DNA from: Megalonaias nervosa
Lineage: Eukaryota > Mollusca > Bivalvia > Unionida > Unionidae
DNA length: 64,000 nucleotides
Reading direction: 5' to 3'
NCBI GenBank assembly: GCA_016617855.1
Contig: JAECUM010003202.1
Coordinates: forward strand, 62,001-126,000
Positions 60,901-63,369 of this stretch are shown in pieces; the first letter of the stretch is position 1, and each line of letters opens with the position of its first letter. Position numbers and translations under genes: made by a program. Below the pieces are notes generated by a model. It was not told where the DNA came from. It did not search any database and saw nothing but the letters and a program-made list of their open reading frames with translations.

Positions 60901-61974
60901 ATTTTTCTGGGTTATTTTTACACCTTGCTTCCAATAAAGTACATTTCTGGTAACGACAGAGGGATCACATGAGTCGGAGCATACTTAAAATGTATCTTTG
61001 GGTTATACTATATATGATCAGTAGAAATTCAGAAAGTATTAAAGAATTTAAGGGATTATGGTTAGATTAGACATTACTAAAAAGCTCAGGTGATAAAAGA
61101 ACAGGTTGATTTGGTATCGGTATTTATCGATATCTAACTATGTGTGATCCTCCGATGCTAAAACACCAAAATAAAGGCAACTGAAATATCAAACAGAATT
61201 CAATAGAAACAGGAATTTTAGTTCTGCTATTTCAGTAAAGTTGATTTGAAGAGGAACTTCACCAATAGTGTCAATCTTGCAAAGTTTTGGCAGGTAGTGA
61301 ATCTACCCACAGGCTGGAAACAGTTTAACTTCTTGGTGGACTCAGTAGAATTGTATTGACATTCCACATTCTAATGCAGATACTATAAGGACATTTTCAA
61401 TTGTGATGAAAATATAGGCTGACACCAAAGGAAACATGGCTCCAGTAACAGAACATCATCTCCTCACAGTAAAGATCAACAATGGCAAAGACTGCCACAA
61501 ATATAATCCAGACAATGATATCATAGGAGATGCTAAAAATGCGTGTGGTACATATAAGAAGAGTATGAATGGCGACAGCTCATGATGAAATAGACTGATG
61601 TGAAATGACATGCATGTTATAATATTTTAAAAAATGGAAATTTGTTTAATAGTTAAACTGCATTGTTATGATAAGCTATGTTATTTTTGTATGCTAAAAA
61701 TAATGTCAATGAAATTCCTTCCTCTTTTGAAGTCAAAACTCTTGAGCCAGTTTTACAAATCTCCTGATCTGTCCCAAGCTGACTTCTCTAAATGTAAAAT
61801 CAACCATCCAGTTTTAAAAAAATTTTAATTTCTTAATTATCAATTCTTTTTCATTATCAGGTTCTGCTTAAGGCATCATCCTACATGGCAATAAGTACAT
61901 ATGGAGTTATGGCCCTTATAGCCACAGTGGCTTCTATTCTGCTGCCAATTGAGACGAAAGGGAGAGAAATGAAG
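12320..61974 (+). CDS. SVOP: SVOP-like MFS transporter gene, 11 internal exons (partial)
   Basis: Synaptic vesicle 2-related protein, a membrane transporter of the major facilitator superfamily. In vertebrates it sits in synaptic vesicles; its substrate is not settled. Eleven + strand exons, each with AG acceptor and GT donor, join without a frame break into 369 codons covering helix 3 to helix 12. Seen in order: a glycine-rich helix 4 (GLVGFGIGG), PESARF after helix 6, the MPLGKL loop, a long luminal loop with two cysteines, LSEFPG at helix 8, RIGRK after it, ARAFISG and YTPEVYP in helix 10, and PIETKGR after helix 12. The vertebrate protein has about 550 residues, so roughly 150-170 N-terminal residues and the C-terminal tail lie outside. 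No start or stop codon is visible. SVOPL or an SV2 paralog is the alternative; the PMPLGKL and [10 protein letters not shown] stretches favour SVOP. Confidence 0.88.
12445..13011. other. Intron, nothing recognised
   Basis: AT-rich intronic sequence after the first SVOP exon. No ORF or repeat that I can name. Confidence 0.5.
13012..13090. repeat. 29-base tandem repeat, about 2.7 copies
   Basis: ACAGGATGAAACAATAAATA followed by AATATATGT is repeated, the last copy being partial. Confidence 0.85.
13091..13742. other. Intron, nothing recognised
   Basis: AT-rich sequence up to the acceptor at 13741-13742. The open frame at 13373-13558 has no known domain. Confidence 0.5.
13743..13806 (+). CDS. 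SVOP: SVOP exon: helix 4 to helix 5 loop
   Basis: A 64-base exon after acceptor TTTTTCAG, with donor GTAATG at 13807. Its first base completes the split serine codon. It encodes [20 protein letters not shown] followed by Glu, the conserved segment with a basic cluster between helices 4 and 5. The exon is too short to stand out as an ORF, but its phase and conservation fit exactly. A Tigger-type DNA element begins only 86 bases past the donor. Confidence 0.85.
13893..15527 (+). mobile_element. Tigger/pogo-like DNA transposon relic, copy 1
   Basis: Ends CAGTAGAACATGTCATGAGC and (complement) CAGTAAAACCTGTTATGAGA are inverted and flanked by TA (13891-13892 and 15528-15529). The left end is packed with CTATGAGCGACCAC-type repeats, likely transposase sites. 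At 15065 a frame starts [16 protein letters not shown], resembling the N-terminal helix-turn-helix of CENP-B/Tigger transposases, and stops after about 35 codons. The rest of the transposase is gone. A smaller inverted pair (GGTTCGCTGCTTCGTATGCT at 14280 against GCATACAGAGCAGGGAACC at 14347) sits inside. Confidence 0.8.
15065..15172 (+). pseudogene. Tigger transposase N-terminal remnant
   Basis: ATG at 15065 opens a basic stretch [20 protein letters not shown] then [12 protein letters not shown] and a stop. It parallels the start of the better preserved copy at 41761 (minus), whose [20 protein letters not shown] is typical of a CENP-B-type N-terminal DNA-binding domain. The DDE domain is absent. 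Confidence 0.65.
15545..16010. repeat. Minisatellite, unit about 36 bases
   Basis: Roughly 12 diverged copies of GCTGTTGATTTGAATAGAAT followed by TCAGTAGAACAGCATT. The minus strand frame at 15755-16000 is a reading of this repeat. Confidence 0.88.
16144..16450. repeat. 77-base tandem repeat, 4 nearly identical copies
   Basis: ACAATGTTATTAGGTCTATA starts units at 16144, 16221, 16298 and 16375, an exact 77-base period. The first three differ by at most a base or two; the fourth has a few changes (ACCATGTCAGTTTAAC). Confidence 0.95.
16472..16640. mobile_element. Palindromic MITE, copy 1
   Basis: Ends AGTCCAACTGCAAACTAC and (complement) AGTCCAACTGCAAACGAC are inverted. Each half is itself a palindrome: CAGATCTGCC..GGCAGATCTG in the left half and CCCTGATCTG..CAGATCAGGG in the right. 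No ORF. Two relatives lie at 19434 and 20415. Confidence 0.8.
17021..17541. mobile_element. Element with about 98-base inverted ends
   Basis: 17021-17118 (CATCTTTGCTCGCCAAGGTT ..) is matched in inverted orientation by 17444-17541 (.. AACCTTGTCTAGCAAAGATG) at about 70-75%. The centre has no coding capacity. Probably an old MITE. Confidence 0.5.
17560..18800. repeat. Diverged tandem repeat rich in GCCAT and ATGAAAATG
   Basis: Motifs such as ATGAGGTTTTCAC, CTAGTTAGTCC, AATGAAAATGGT and GGCCATCATGGCCATC recur every 120-140 bases with heavy divergence. The same set occurs at 33440-33990. Confidence 0.55.
19011..19212. repeat. 32-base tandem repeat of inverted CCAAT boxes, 6 copies
   Basis: CCCAATTATTGGGAATTC recurs at an exact 32-base period from 19029 (19029, 19061, 19093, 19125, 19157, 19189). 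Each unit contains CCAAT and ATTGG back to back and an EcoRI-type GAATTC. The three overlapping ORFs here are repeat readings, one per frame, since 32 is not a multiple of three. Confidence 0.95.
19434..19595. mobile_element. Palindromic MITE, copy 2 (decayed)
   Basis: Same layout as 16472-16640: AAACTGCAAAC at the left, GTTTGCAGTT at the right, paired CTGATCTGCC/CAGATCAGGG-like and CCCAGATCTG/CAGATCTTGG inner palindromes. The outer AGTCC bases are lost on the left. Confidence 0.7.
19935..20060 (+). CDS. SVOP: SVOP exon: helices 5 and 6
   Basis: Acceptor TTTCAG ends at 19934 and donor GTAAGT starts at 20061; 126 bases, phase 0 at both ends (42 codons). It encodes [18 protein letters not shown] (helix 5), LGWRYLL, then the hydrophobic helix 6 ending ICCF. 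The ORF reads through the acceptor for about 34 codons upstream, which is not coding. Palindromic MITE copies lie about 340 bases before and 355 bases after it. Confidence 0.88.
20415..20580. mobile_element. Palindromic MITE, copy 3
   Basis: Ends AGTCCAACTGCAAG and CTTGCAGTTGGACT-type (CAGTTTGCAGTTGGACT). The inner palindromes are CTACC..GGCAGATCAGGG and GGACCCAGATGTGCC..GGCAGATCTGGGTCC. Flanked by AT-rich sequence like copy 1. Confidence 0.8.
20600..21165. other. Intron, nothing recognised
   Basis: AT-rich intronic sequence. The open frame at 20736-20957 shows no domain. GGGATTGGCACCAAAT at about 21100 resembles part of the DIRS terminal fragment at 40730, but too little matches for a call. 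Confidence 0.4.
21171..21385. repeat. 33-base tandem repeat, about 6.5 copies
   Basis: ATGGAATGCAGAATGAATGA followed by AGAATAAGTACAA repeats from 21171 with a 33-base period. Since 33 is a multiple of three, the minus strand stays open as an 11-residue repeat; that ORF is not a gene. Confidence 0.93.
21386..23291. other. Intron, nothing recognised
   Basis: About 1.9 kb of AT-rich sequence without a supported ORF or clear repeat. Short open frames on both strands have no known domains. Confidence 0.45.
23300..25095 (+). mobile_element. hAT-like DNA transposon relic
   Basis: Inverted ends ATACATGCTAACC (23300-23312) and GGTTGGCATGTAT (25083-25095) differ at one base. They are flanked by an imperfect 8-base duplication (CATGTAGC at 23292-23299, GATGTAGC at 25096-25103), as expected for hAT. 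Subterminal GGATTA(C/T)GC / GCATAATCC motifs fill both ends. Inside is a broken transposase (about 24200-24950). At 1.8 kb it is internally deleted. Confidence 0.8.
24200..24945 (+). pseudogene. hAT transposase remnant
   Basis: Broken + strand frames give [20 protein letters not shown] followed by FDNEKGKV (RNase H-like core with its Asp), then [17 protein letters not shown] and, at 24710-24943, [20 protein letters not shown] with a following [11 protein letters not shown]. The last is the hAT C-terminal dimerisation motif. The sequence between is missing and several stops interrupt it. Best resemblance is to ZBED/SCAND3-type hAT transposases. Confidence 0.75.
25104..25705. other. Intron, nothing recognised
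   Basis: AT-rich intron between the hAT relic and a SINE. No domain in its short ORFs. Confidence 0.45.
25710..26041 (+). mobile_element. SINE family 1, copy a
   Basis: A tRNA-derived head (TGGTTTAAGTGGTTAGAGCA as A box; GTGGGTTTGATCCC as B box) is followed by a conserved body: CATACCAAAGACT, CTCAGCATTAAGAG, GTTAGTGTTAGGACTGGT, ATAATGTGACTGG, CCCAGTGCTAGA, CTGCCACATTGCAGACAT, ATTGTTAAAGCTA. It ends in a CACA-rich tail. Five copies occur in this window. Confidence 0.85.
26074..26279 (+). mobile_element. SINE family 2, 5'-truncated copy
   Basis: Begins inside the tRNA-like head (GGTTCGAGTCT B box), followed by TGAGAAAGCTTGCCAGTAGC, CTTCCTCCACCATTAATACT, GCTGAAAAATGGCGTTAAGC and a (CAA)n tail. 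A 13-base duplication TTTCCAACAGACT flanks it (26061-26073 and 26280-26292), showing target-primed insertion. Confidence 0.88.
26293..27250. other. Intron, nothing recognised
   Basis: AT-rich sequence without a supported ORF. It may include the unidentified 5' end of the DIRS-like element that follows. Confidence 0.4.
27790..28641 (+). pseudogene. DIRS reverse transcriptase remnant
   Basis: The frame holds [20 protein letters not shown], then [20 protein letters not shown] followed by KFLRFTYRD and [18 protein letters not shown]. These match the DIRS-type [11 protein letters not shown] and ALPFGLxxAPWVFT motifs, including the first catalytic Asp. The YxDD box is disrupted (YNDGS). The 283-codon frame is open by chance beyond the domain; it is a retroelement relic, not a host gene. 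Confidence 0.8.
28845..29560 (+). pseudogene. DIRS RNase H and methyltransferase-like remnant
   Basis: Around 28852-29000 the frames give TDASAYSW (start of RNase H, catalytic Asp) and [17 protein letters not shown] (catalytic Glu). Then NNSVVV near 29040, [15 protein letters not shown], and at 29200-29350 [35 protein letters not shown], a region conserved after RNase H in DIRS elements. Several frameshifts. Confidence 0.75.
29760..30620 (+). pseudogene. DIRS tyrosine recombinase remnant
   Basis: Frame 29849-30397 gives [33 protein letters not shown] and [13 protein letters not shown] (first catalytic Arg in the TCRVSEL box). Frame 30451 onward gives [12 protein letters not shown] (HxxR box) and [15 protein letters not shown]. 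The segment that should contain the tyrosine nucleophile is frameshifted and altered. It is related to, but clearly diverged from, the copy at 45868. Confidence 0.8.
30895..31255. repeat. DIRS copy 1 inverted-arm 3' terminal unit
   Basis: AAGTAAATTATGTTTCTTCA with GAATATTTACCCAA (30952 onward) pairs with TTGGGTAAGTATTCTAGGAG then AAACATAATTTACTT (31206-31240). The enclosed 220 bases include GGGAGGTAATGGGCAAG and AGGGCTGGATTCGCGAGGTA, shared with 47520-47790 and 40560-40770. Confidence 0.7.
31256..32075. other. Intron, nothing recognised
   Basis: AT-rich. A weak duplication at 31843-32040 (CATTTTACATCCAGTCT .. GTGCTATGA) is the only structure seen. Confidence 0.45.
32076..32655 (+). mobile_element. 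SINE family 1, copy b, split by a SINE family 2 copy
   Basis: The tRNA-like head (GCGGCCTAGTGGTTAGAGCT; B box near 32131) runs to CCTGGTGTCAG at 32230. The body resumes with GATGTCAGAATAATGTGTCT at about 32486 and runs to TTTAAAGCTACGTTAAAA. The inserted piece is a minus-oriented family 2 SINE. Confidence 0.85.
32231..32483 (-). mobile_element. SINE family 2, full-length copy inside SINE family 1
   Basis: Minus strand order: head GGCCCAGAGTGGCCGAGTGG, B box GGGTTCGAGTCTAGGG, then AACTTGCCAGTAGCTTCTCG, CCACCATTTATACTGGCCGC, AAAATGGCGTTAAACCC and a (CAA)n tail (here TTGTTG at 32231). TGTCAG on both sides is the likely target duplication. Confidence 0.85.
32915..33046 (+). CDS. SVOP: SVOP exon: PESARF motif and central loop
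   Basis: Acceptor TTTTAG, donor GTAGGT at 33047; 132 bases, 44 codons, phase 0 at both ends. It begins WLPESARF, the sugar-porter-type signature after helix 6. An amphipathic, Arg/Glu-rich stretch with [18 protein letters not shown] follows, then PMPLGKL, a hallmark of SVOP. This is the cytoplasmic loop between the two six-helix halves. The intron before it is 12.85 kb and carries the hAT relic, one DIRS-like element and several SINEs. Confidence 0.9.
33440..33990. repeat. Diverged tandem repeat, second locus
   Basis: Same motif set as 17560-18800 (GCCACCATGGCAGCCAT, ATGAGGTTTTCACC, CTAATTGAGTCTAGTTTG, ATGAAAATGG), in units of about 130 bases. Confidence 0.55.
34208..34480. repeat. 39-base tandem repeat, 7 copies
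   Basis: ATTAACGACAGCATCGGTAA followed by AGCATTAATCTTGGGATAC repeats from 34208. Two subtypes (GACAGCATCGG and AACAGCATCAG) alternate, which suggests higher-order duplication. 39 is a multiple of three, so both strands stay open without being genes. Confidence 0.93.
34539..34686 (+). mobile_element. SINE family 2, 5'-truncated copy
   Basis: Starts at GAGAAAGCTTGCCAGTAGCT, lacks the whole tRNA-like head, and ends in a CAATAA-rich tail. The flanking duplication AACATTGTAGG (34528-34538 and 34687-34697) proves insertion. Confidence 0.9.
34700..36360. repeat. Intron with old diverged repeats of about 200 bases
   Basis: TTATGAAACTTGTTTATGAC, CCAGTTTTAAAGTAGGTTAC and TATGGCCTATATTTCATGCT recur as ATCATGAAACTTAGTGAA, CATCAGAAGCAGGTCACT and TATAGCCTAAATTTTCACTT about 260-310 bases later, and weakly again near 35970. 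No ORF of note. Confidence 0.35.
36361..36437 (+). CDS. SVOP: SVOP exon: end of central loop, start of helix 7
   Basis: Acceptor CATTTTAG ends at 36360; donor GTAAGA starts at 36438. The 77 bases give 25 codons plus two bases of a tryptophan codon finished by the next exon. It encodes [20 protein letters not shown], matching the SVOP segment where xDLFxPxxxxTTLLLW enters helix 7. Confidence 0.86.
36942..36993. repeat. (CTAT)n-(AT)n microsatellite
   Basis: CTATCTATCTAT followed by about 16 TA units. Confidence 0.92.
37149..37569. mobile_element. Short non-autonomous relative of the hAT element
   Basis: Left end ATACCTTCCAACC (37149-37161) and right end GGTTGGCAGATAT (37557-37569) match the ends at 23300 and 25083. 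Subterminal GGATTATGCTC and GGATTACACTTTTTATGCTC with CAGATTA motifs correspond too. No coding sequence and no clear 8-base duplication, so it is old or rearranged. Confidence 0.65.
37590..38760. repeat. Diverged tandem repeat of about 140 bases with AGGTCA clusters, locus 1
   Basis: About eight units carry ACTTTGT(A/G)GATGGCT(C/T)ACAC, then GGTAAAGAAGA, a block of AGGTCA half-sites and a GAAAGAAGAAAAA-like tract. The clearest half-site block is at 37945-37970 (AGGTCA A AGGTCA T AGGTCA AGGTCA). Another is at 37664-37676. The open frames here are repeat readings. Confidence 0.8.
38990..39480. repeat. Diverged tandem repeat of about 180 bases
   Basis: TGATTGGC, ACTCCTGAGAAAGTCATATT / ACTCTGGAAGCCATATTTGT and TTTGATCA(A/G)A(C/T)TTGGA recur three times with strong divergence, with a GTTATTATTGTTATTATTAG simple run (39166-39244) between. 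Confidence 0.45.
40037..40113 (+). CDS. SVOP: SVOP exon: helix 7 and start of luminal loop
   Basis: Acceptor TTTTTCAG, donor GTAAGT at 40114; 77 bases. The first base completes Trp; the last base starts a Gly codon. It encodes [19 protein letters not shown] and the start of the luminal loop (TPDGCH). SAFSYYGxVLxTTELF is strongly diagnostic of SVOP and SV2 proteins. A lone DIRS-type terminal fragment lies about 450 bases downstream in opposite orientation. Confidence 0.88.
40556..40775 (-). mobile_element. Lone DIRS-type 3' terminal fragment
   Basis: On the minus strand this segment matches the terminal unit of the element ending at 47800: GCCAATCCCTGTGCCA, GATCACTCTTACTGACTGC, GTAGGCAGATAATTTT, GAGGGCTGGACTTGC and CTCCTGAGGTATTATAATTG then GTGTAACATATTTGAAG. 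No coding sequence adjoins it, so it may be a recombination remnant or a solo end. Confidence 0.6.
40954..42813 (-). mobile_element. Tigger/pogo-like DNA transposon relic, copy 2
   Basis: Ends CAGTAAAACCTTTTATGAGA (left) and CAGTAGAACCTGTCATGAGC (complement of the right) are inverted, flanked by TA at 40952-40953 and 42814-42815. The right 200 bases match the left end of the copy at 13893 closely, in inverted orientation, with the same array of GAGCGACC-type repeats. It holds both ends of a transposase on the minus strand but not the DDE core. Confidence 0.85.
41394..41761 (-). pseudogene. Tigger transposase: fused N- and C-terminal remnants
   Basis: The frame from 41761 starts [20 protein letters not shown] and continues [12 protein letters not shown], the CENP-B-like N-terminal DNA-binding helix-turn-helix. 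From 41651 another frame gives an acidic stretch ([12 protein letters not shown]) and a C-terminal helical segment ending [14 protein letters not shown]. The junction lacks some 300-400 residues including the catalytic DDE domain. Both are linked to the Tigger ends by position. Confidence 0.75.
42816..43189. other. Intron, nothing recognised
   Basis: AT-rich. It may contain the 5' end of the next DIRS-like element, but no terminal repeat was recognised. Confidence 0.4.
44306..44690 (+). pseudogene. DIRS reverse transcriptase remnant, with 42-base duplication
   Basis: The frame carries [19 protein letters not shown] then [20 protein letters not shown] and NYLDDILQ near its end, so the catalytic YLDD box survives. 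The Asp-containing DAYFHVPI start is lost. A 42-base segment (GTTACTAGGCTATACGATGA start) is duplicated in frame at 44345 and 44387. Confidence 0.75.
45140..45620 (+). pseudogene. DIRS RNase H remnant
   Basis: Frame 45146 gives [20 protein letters not shown] and [20 protein letters not shown], the RNase H Asp and Glu boxes of DIRS elements. A neighbouring frame at 45482 gives [15 protein letters not shown] and the post-RNase H region up to about 45620. Frameshifts separate the pieces. Confidence 0.75.
45868..46380 (+). pseudogene. DIRS tyrosine recombinase remnant, N-terminal half
   Basis: A 170-codon frame with the core-binding domain: [57 protein letters not shown] and [20 protein letters not shown]. 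The catalytic half is disrupted by a SINE at 46425-46733. The later HxxR box reads AHQVGAVA near 47055, with Gly in place of the Arg. Confidence 0.75.
46425..46733 (-). mobile_element. SINE family 1, copy c
   Basis: Minus strand order: CCAGTGGCCAAGTTGTTAGA (A box), GTTGCGGCTTTGAACCC (B box), TCATACCAAAGACTTAT, TTAGTGTTAGGACTGGTCTG, CACTTCAGACATTGTAGTG, ATTGTTAAAGCTATG. It is inserted in the DIRS tyrosine recombinase. ATCAGTAGA / ATCAGTGGA on the two sides is a likely target duplication. Confidence 0.85.
47440..47815. repeat. DIRS copy 2 inverted-arm 3' terminal unit
   Basis: ATGTTTCTTCGATAATACTT then ACCCAATCA (47501-47529) is inverted as TGATTGGGTAGGTATTATCG then AAGAAACAC (47761-47789), 26 of 29 bases pairing. 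The enclosed 230 bases include TTTGGCACAATCCCTGTGCC and AGGGCTGGATTTGTGAG. Confidence 0.75.
47816..50605. other. Intron, nothing recognised
   Basis: About 2.8 kb of AT-rich intron. Short ORFs lack domains. AGGTCAAGGTCACT at 49398 resembles the half-site blocks of the 140-base repeat. Repeated CATTTCATT/CATTCCATTCACATTTGC motifs lie at 49720-49790. Confidence 0.4.
50614..50797. repeat. 46-base tandem repeat, 4 copies
   Basis: GTAAGTTAAATGCCTTGGAA followed by AACCAGTCAAAGGGAACATG repeats at 50614, 50660, 50706 and 50752. Note that every unit starts with the splice donor-like GTAAGT. Confidence 0.93.
50800..51690. other. Intron, nothing recognised
   Basis: AT-rich with no supported ORF or named repeat. 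Weak duplications such as AGGATGTTGTGAATCA / AGGATATTGTGAATCA near 51322 and 51392. Confidence 0.45.
51706..51946 (+). mobile_element. SINE family 2, nearly full-length copy
   Basis: Starts at GGGGGCCTAAAGCGCTC (part of the head), B box GGTTCAAGTCTCGGG, then GAAAGCTTGCCAGTAGCTTC, TCCTCCACCATTTATACTGG, AAATGGTGTTAAACCC and a CAACAA tail. The target duplication is ACTTGATATCC / ACTTAATATCC (51695-51705, 51947-51957). Confidence 0.88.
52162..52269 (+). CDS. SVOP: SVOP exon: luminal loop into helix 8
   Basis: Acceptor TCATCAG, donor GTGAGT at 52270; 108 bases, entering and leaving with one base of a Gly codon. It encodes a loop with cysteines in [10 protein letters not shown], then [15 protein letters not shown], which matches the SVOP helix 8 start. 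The loop is less conserved than the helices, as is usual for the family. The preceding intron is 12.0 kb and holds the second Tigger and DIRS relics. Confidence 0.87.
52496..52885. repeat. Diverged minisatellite of about 45 bases
   Basis: TAATGTGTTAAGTCATGTGT followed by TGGTATTTTGCTTGTTAATT recurs about eight times with substitutions and small indels, starting 230 bases past the donor of the exon at 52162. Confidence 0.8.
52886..53514. other. Intron, nothing recognised
   Basis: The open frame at 53148-53435 (95 codons) has no known domain and unremarkable composition. A short duplication GATATTTCCATGCTCGCATT / GATTTCCATACTAACGATTA lies at 53357 and 53448. Confidence 0.4.
53515..53640. repeat. 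Short tandem repeat of about 26 bases
   Basis: AAAGAATTCTAACACAAACC-type units occur five times with variation. Confidence 0.7.
53641..54424. other. Intron, nothing recognised
   Basis: AT-rich intronic sequence between the short tandem repeat and a SINE. Confidence 0.45.
54438..54683 (+). mobile_element. SINE family 2, full-length reference copy
   Basis: The best copy in the window. The head resembles a type II (Leu/Ser-like) tRNA: GGGGTCCCGAGTGGCCGAGT, then GTGGTCTAAAGCGCTC, and B box GGGTTCGAGTCTC. The body and (CAA)n tail follow. The perfect 13-base duplication AATTTCCACAAGT (54425-54437 and 54684-54696) shows a fairly recent insertion. Internal A and B boxes predict RNA polymerase III transcription. 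Confidence 0.92.
54697..55491. other. Intron, nothing recognised
   Basis: AT-rich intron without supported ORFs or repeats. Confidence 0.45.
55502..55818 (+). mobile_element. SINE family 1, copy d
   Basis: Head CCAGTGGCCTAAGTGGTTAG, B box CAGGTTCATACCCC (altered), the conserved body, and a CACACAC tail. CAAAATATGA occurs on both sides (55492-55501 and about 55820-55829), the target duplication. Confidence 0.88.
55830..56379. other. Intron, nothing recognised
   Basis: AT-rich up to the acceptor at 56378-56379. Confidence 0.5.
56380..56491 (+). CDS. SVOP: SVOP exon: helices 8 and 9 with RIGRK
   Basis: Acceptor CTTTTTCAG, donor GTCAGT at 56492; 112 bases. It begins [18 protein letters not shown], carrying the MFS (D/E)R-x-GRK cytoplasmic motif between helices 8 and 9. 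A hydrophobic helix 9 follows, ending in a split Arg codon. The donor GTCAGT is weaker than the GTAAGT of most other exons. Confidence 0.88.
56492..57334. other. Intron, nothing recognised
   Basis: AT-rich 843-base intron with no visible repeat. Confidence 0.5.
57335..57416 (+). CDS. SVOP: SVOP exon: helix 10
   Basis: Acceptor AATTTCAG, donor GTAATT at 57417; 82 bases, ending in phase 0. It encodes [20 protein letters not shown] followed by AYVYTPE. The [17 protein letters not shown] pattern is nearly invariant in SVOP proteins. Confidence 0.9.
57417..58960. other. Intron, nothing recognised
   Basis: First 1.5 kb of the 2.8-kb intron between helix 10 and helix 11 exons. No supported ORF. 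Confidence 0.45.
58965..59156 (-). pseudogene. YqaJ-type nuclease domain exon, C-terminal end, with a stop codon
   Basis: After an acceptor-like TTGCAG (complement of 59157-59162) the minus strand reads NVPWCDFVV, a TAG, then [20 protein letters not shown] followed by [20 protein letters not shown] to a stop. WCDFVVWT..D..(I/V)ERIxFDxxFW..KLxxFWxxYxxPE is the end of the YqaJ exonuclease-fold domain found in many multicopy, often transposon-linked, animal genes. The TAG replaces the usual Trp, so the copy is dead or would need readthrough. No other exon of it was identified. Confidence 0.6.
59160..59520. repeat. (ATA)n-rich tandem duplication of about 150 bases
   Basis: A unit with (AATAAT)n, AGAAGAATAACAATAGCAAA and CAGTAACTTTTATTACTTA then CAATTATGACAAAATTAC occurs at 59160-59310 and again at 59310-59455, followed by more AAT/AAC runs. 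Confidence 0.85.
59830..59997 (-). other. Possible first exon of a secreted peptide, antisense in an SVOP intron
   Basis: A minus strand frame starting at 59997 (or at the inner Met codon near 59961) has a hydrophobic N-terminus, [17 protein letters not shown], that looks like a signal peptide, then [20 protein letters not shown]. The codons run to a consensus donor AAAAG|GTGAGT at about 59838. No downstream exon was recognised. It may be the start of a small nested gene, or chance. Confidence 0.3.
60184..60273 (+). CDS. SVOP: SVOP exon: helix 11
   Basis: Acceptor TTTTACAG ends at 60183; donor GTAGGA starts at 60274; 90 bases, 30 codons, phase 0 both ends. It encodes [20 protein letters not shown] followed by a small-residue helix ending TPFVAQ. 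This matches the helix 10-11 turn (EVYPTxxRAxGLGxCSGMAR) of SVOP. Confidence 0.9.
60274..61860. other. Intron, nothing recognised
   Basis: A 1.6-kb AT-rich intron. Short frames such as 61634-61828 have no domain. Confidence 0.5.
61861..61974 (+). CDS. SVOP: SVOP exon: helix 12 and PIETKGR motif
   Basis: Acceptor ATTATCAG ends at 61860; donor GTAAAC starts at 61975; 114 bases, 38 codons. It encodes helix 12 ([20 protein letters not shown]) followed by [11 protein letters not shown]. PxETKGR closes the transmembrane core of sugar-porter-like MFS proteins. Only a short tail should remain, in an exon beyond position 64000. Confidence 0.88.
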
Positions 61975-62618
61975 GTAAACGTTTTTCTGTCATTCTTATT
62001 TACATCAACAGAGCTGATTGTTTTAAAGAAAGGTTTTTATGCACCACGATAAATTGAGAAGATTTTCGGTGTTACCATTATCTAGTCATATGTCCTTCAA
62101 GCCATTATACCATCCATCTCTCTTTCCATCAGTCTTCTTTGTTTTGGTTGGGTAAAAGACTGCTGAATAAGAATTATTGTTTCATGAACACATTTTGGTA
62201 TTCATTACTTTAGCTGAGCATCACAGCGTACAGAAATTGAATTTTCTTACCAACTCTTCAATATGAAATTGACTGATCATCAAATACAACTCCGAGGGCT
62301 TAAAAATGGTGGTTTCAAAGTTAATTTGTTTTTCTCTGACAGCAGTTCTTTTTTGTATTATTTATTATTATACCCCTGCAAACAATGTTGGCACTGTGTG
62401 CTGGAGGCGATATGTCCAACTCCCTGTCTGATCATCACATTTTGTTTAGTCTCCTGAGTGCTTTTAGATATCCTTATGAACTGTGTTTTTCTATCATGTG
62501 TTCTGTACAAAATGGAACCTGTGTAATCAGCATTTTATAACTTATCCTCATATCTATTATATTTTTGTCTCGCCATCCATTCATCCAGCTATCACATTCT
62601 TATCTGGTTAATATCTCC
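61975..62618. other. Start of the last visible SVOP intron
   Basis: AT-rich; nothing recognised before the SINE. Confidence 0.5.
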
Positions 62619-62630
62619 TGAATCATTGGA

Positions 62631-62960
62631 CTGCTCCAGTGGCCTAGTGGTTAGAGCTTCTGCCTCGGATGCATGAGGTCATGGTTTCAAACCCCAGCCA
62701 AGTCATACCAAAGACTTATAAAAATTATACTAACAGCTGCCTCGCAAGGCTCTCAGCATTAAGAGGTTAGTGTTAGAACTGGTTCACCCGGCGTCAGGAT
62801 AATGTGACTGGGTGGGACATGATACTACATGTCTGTGGTACAATGCCCCAGTGCCAGACATCACTGTAAACTGCCGCGCTGCAGACATCATAGCAGTGTG
62901 ACTGCAGAATTGTTAAAGCTATGTTAAAAATGCAAATCACATACACACGCGCGTACGCAC
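62631..62960 (+). mobile_element. SINE family 1, copy e
   Basis: Head CTGCTCCAGTGGCCTAGTGG, B box GGTTTCAAACCCC, a well conserved body and a CACATACACACGCGC tail. The flanks carry CCTGAATCATTGGA (62617-62630) and CCTGAATCGTTGGA (about 62960-62973), a 14-base target duplication with one change. Confidence 0.9.
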
Positions 62961-62974
62961 CTGAATCGTTGGAG

Positions 62975-63360
62975 ATATCGTCATGAAACTTGGGATGCAT
63001 TTGTTTTATGACAGTTATTCATGAGCCATTGCTTCAGCTGTCAGATTGGTACTTACATAGTTTTGTTACAAATTCTGTCCCTCAATCCAGTCATAGGTCA
63101 TGTAGTGGGTATTCTATAAGCACGCAGTTACTTACAGATCTGGTGATGTCACTAACAAGCTTTTGTGGAGGGAAGAATGCAAGAGCAAATCCATCATATT
63201 TTTAATAGCAGTTTTTCTTGTCAAATATGGCACGTCAATATTTATGATTAAGGCATTACATTTTTAACCTTTGTCTGTGCCCACCTTATTGCAGAGTATA
63301 TTATGTCATGATGATGTCTTACCATCTGTTACCAATTTAGTTTCGACACAATAACTCAAG
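62975..63360. other. Intron, nothing recognised
   Basis: AT-rich sequence between the SINE and the AGGTCA-bearing repeat. Confidence 0.45.
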
Positions 63361-63369
63361 TTGTCCATC

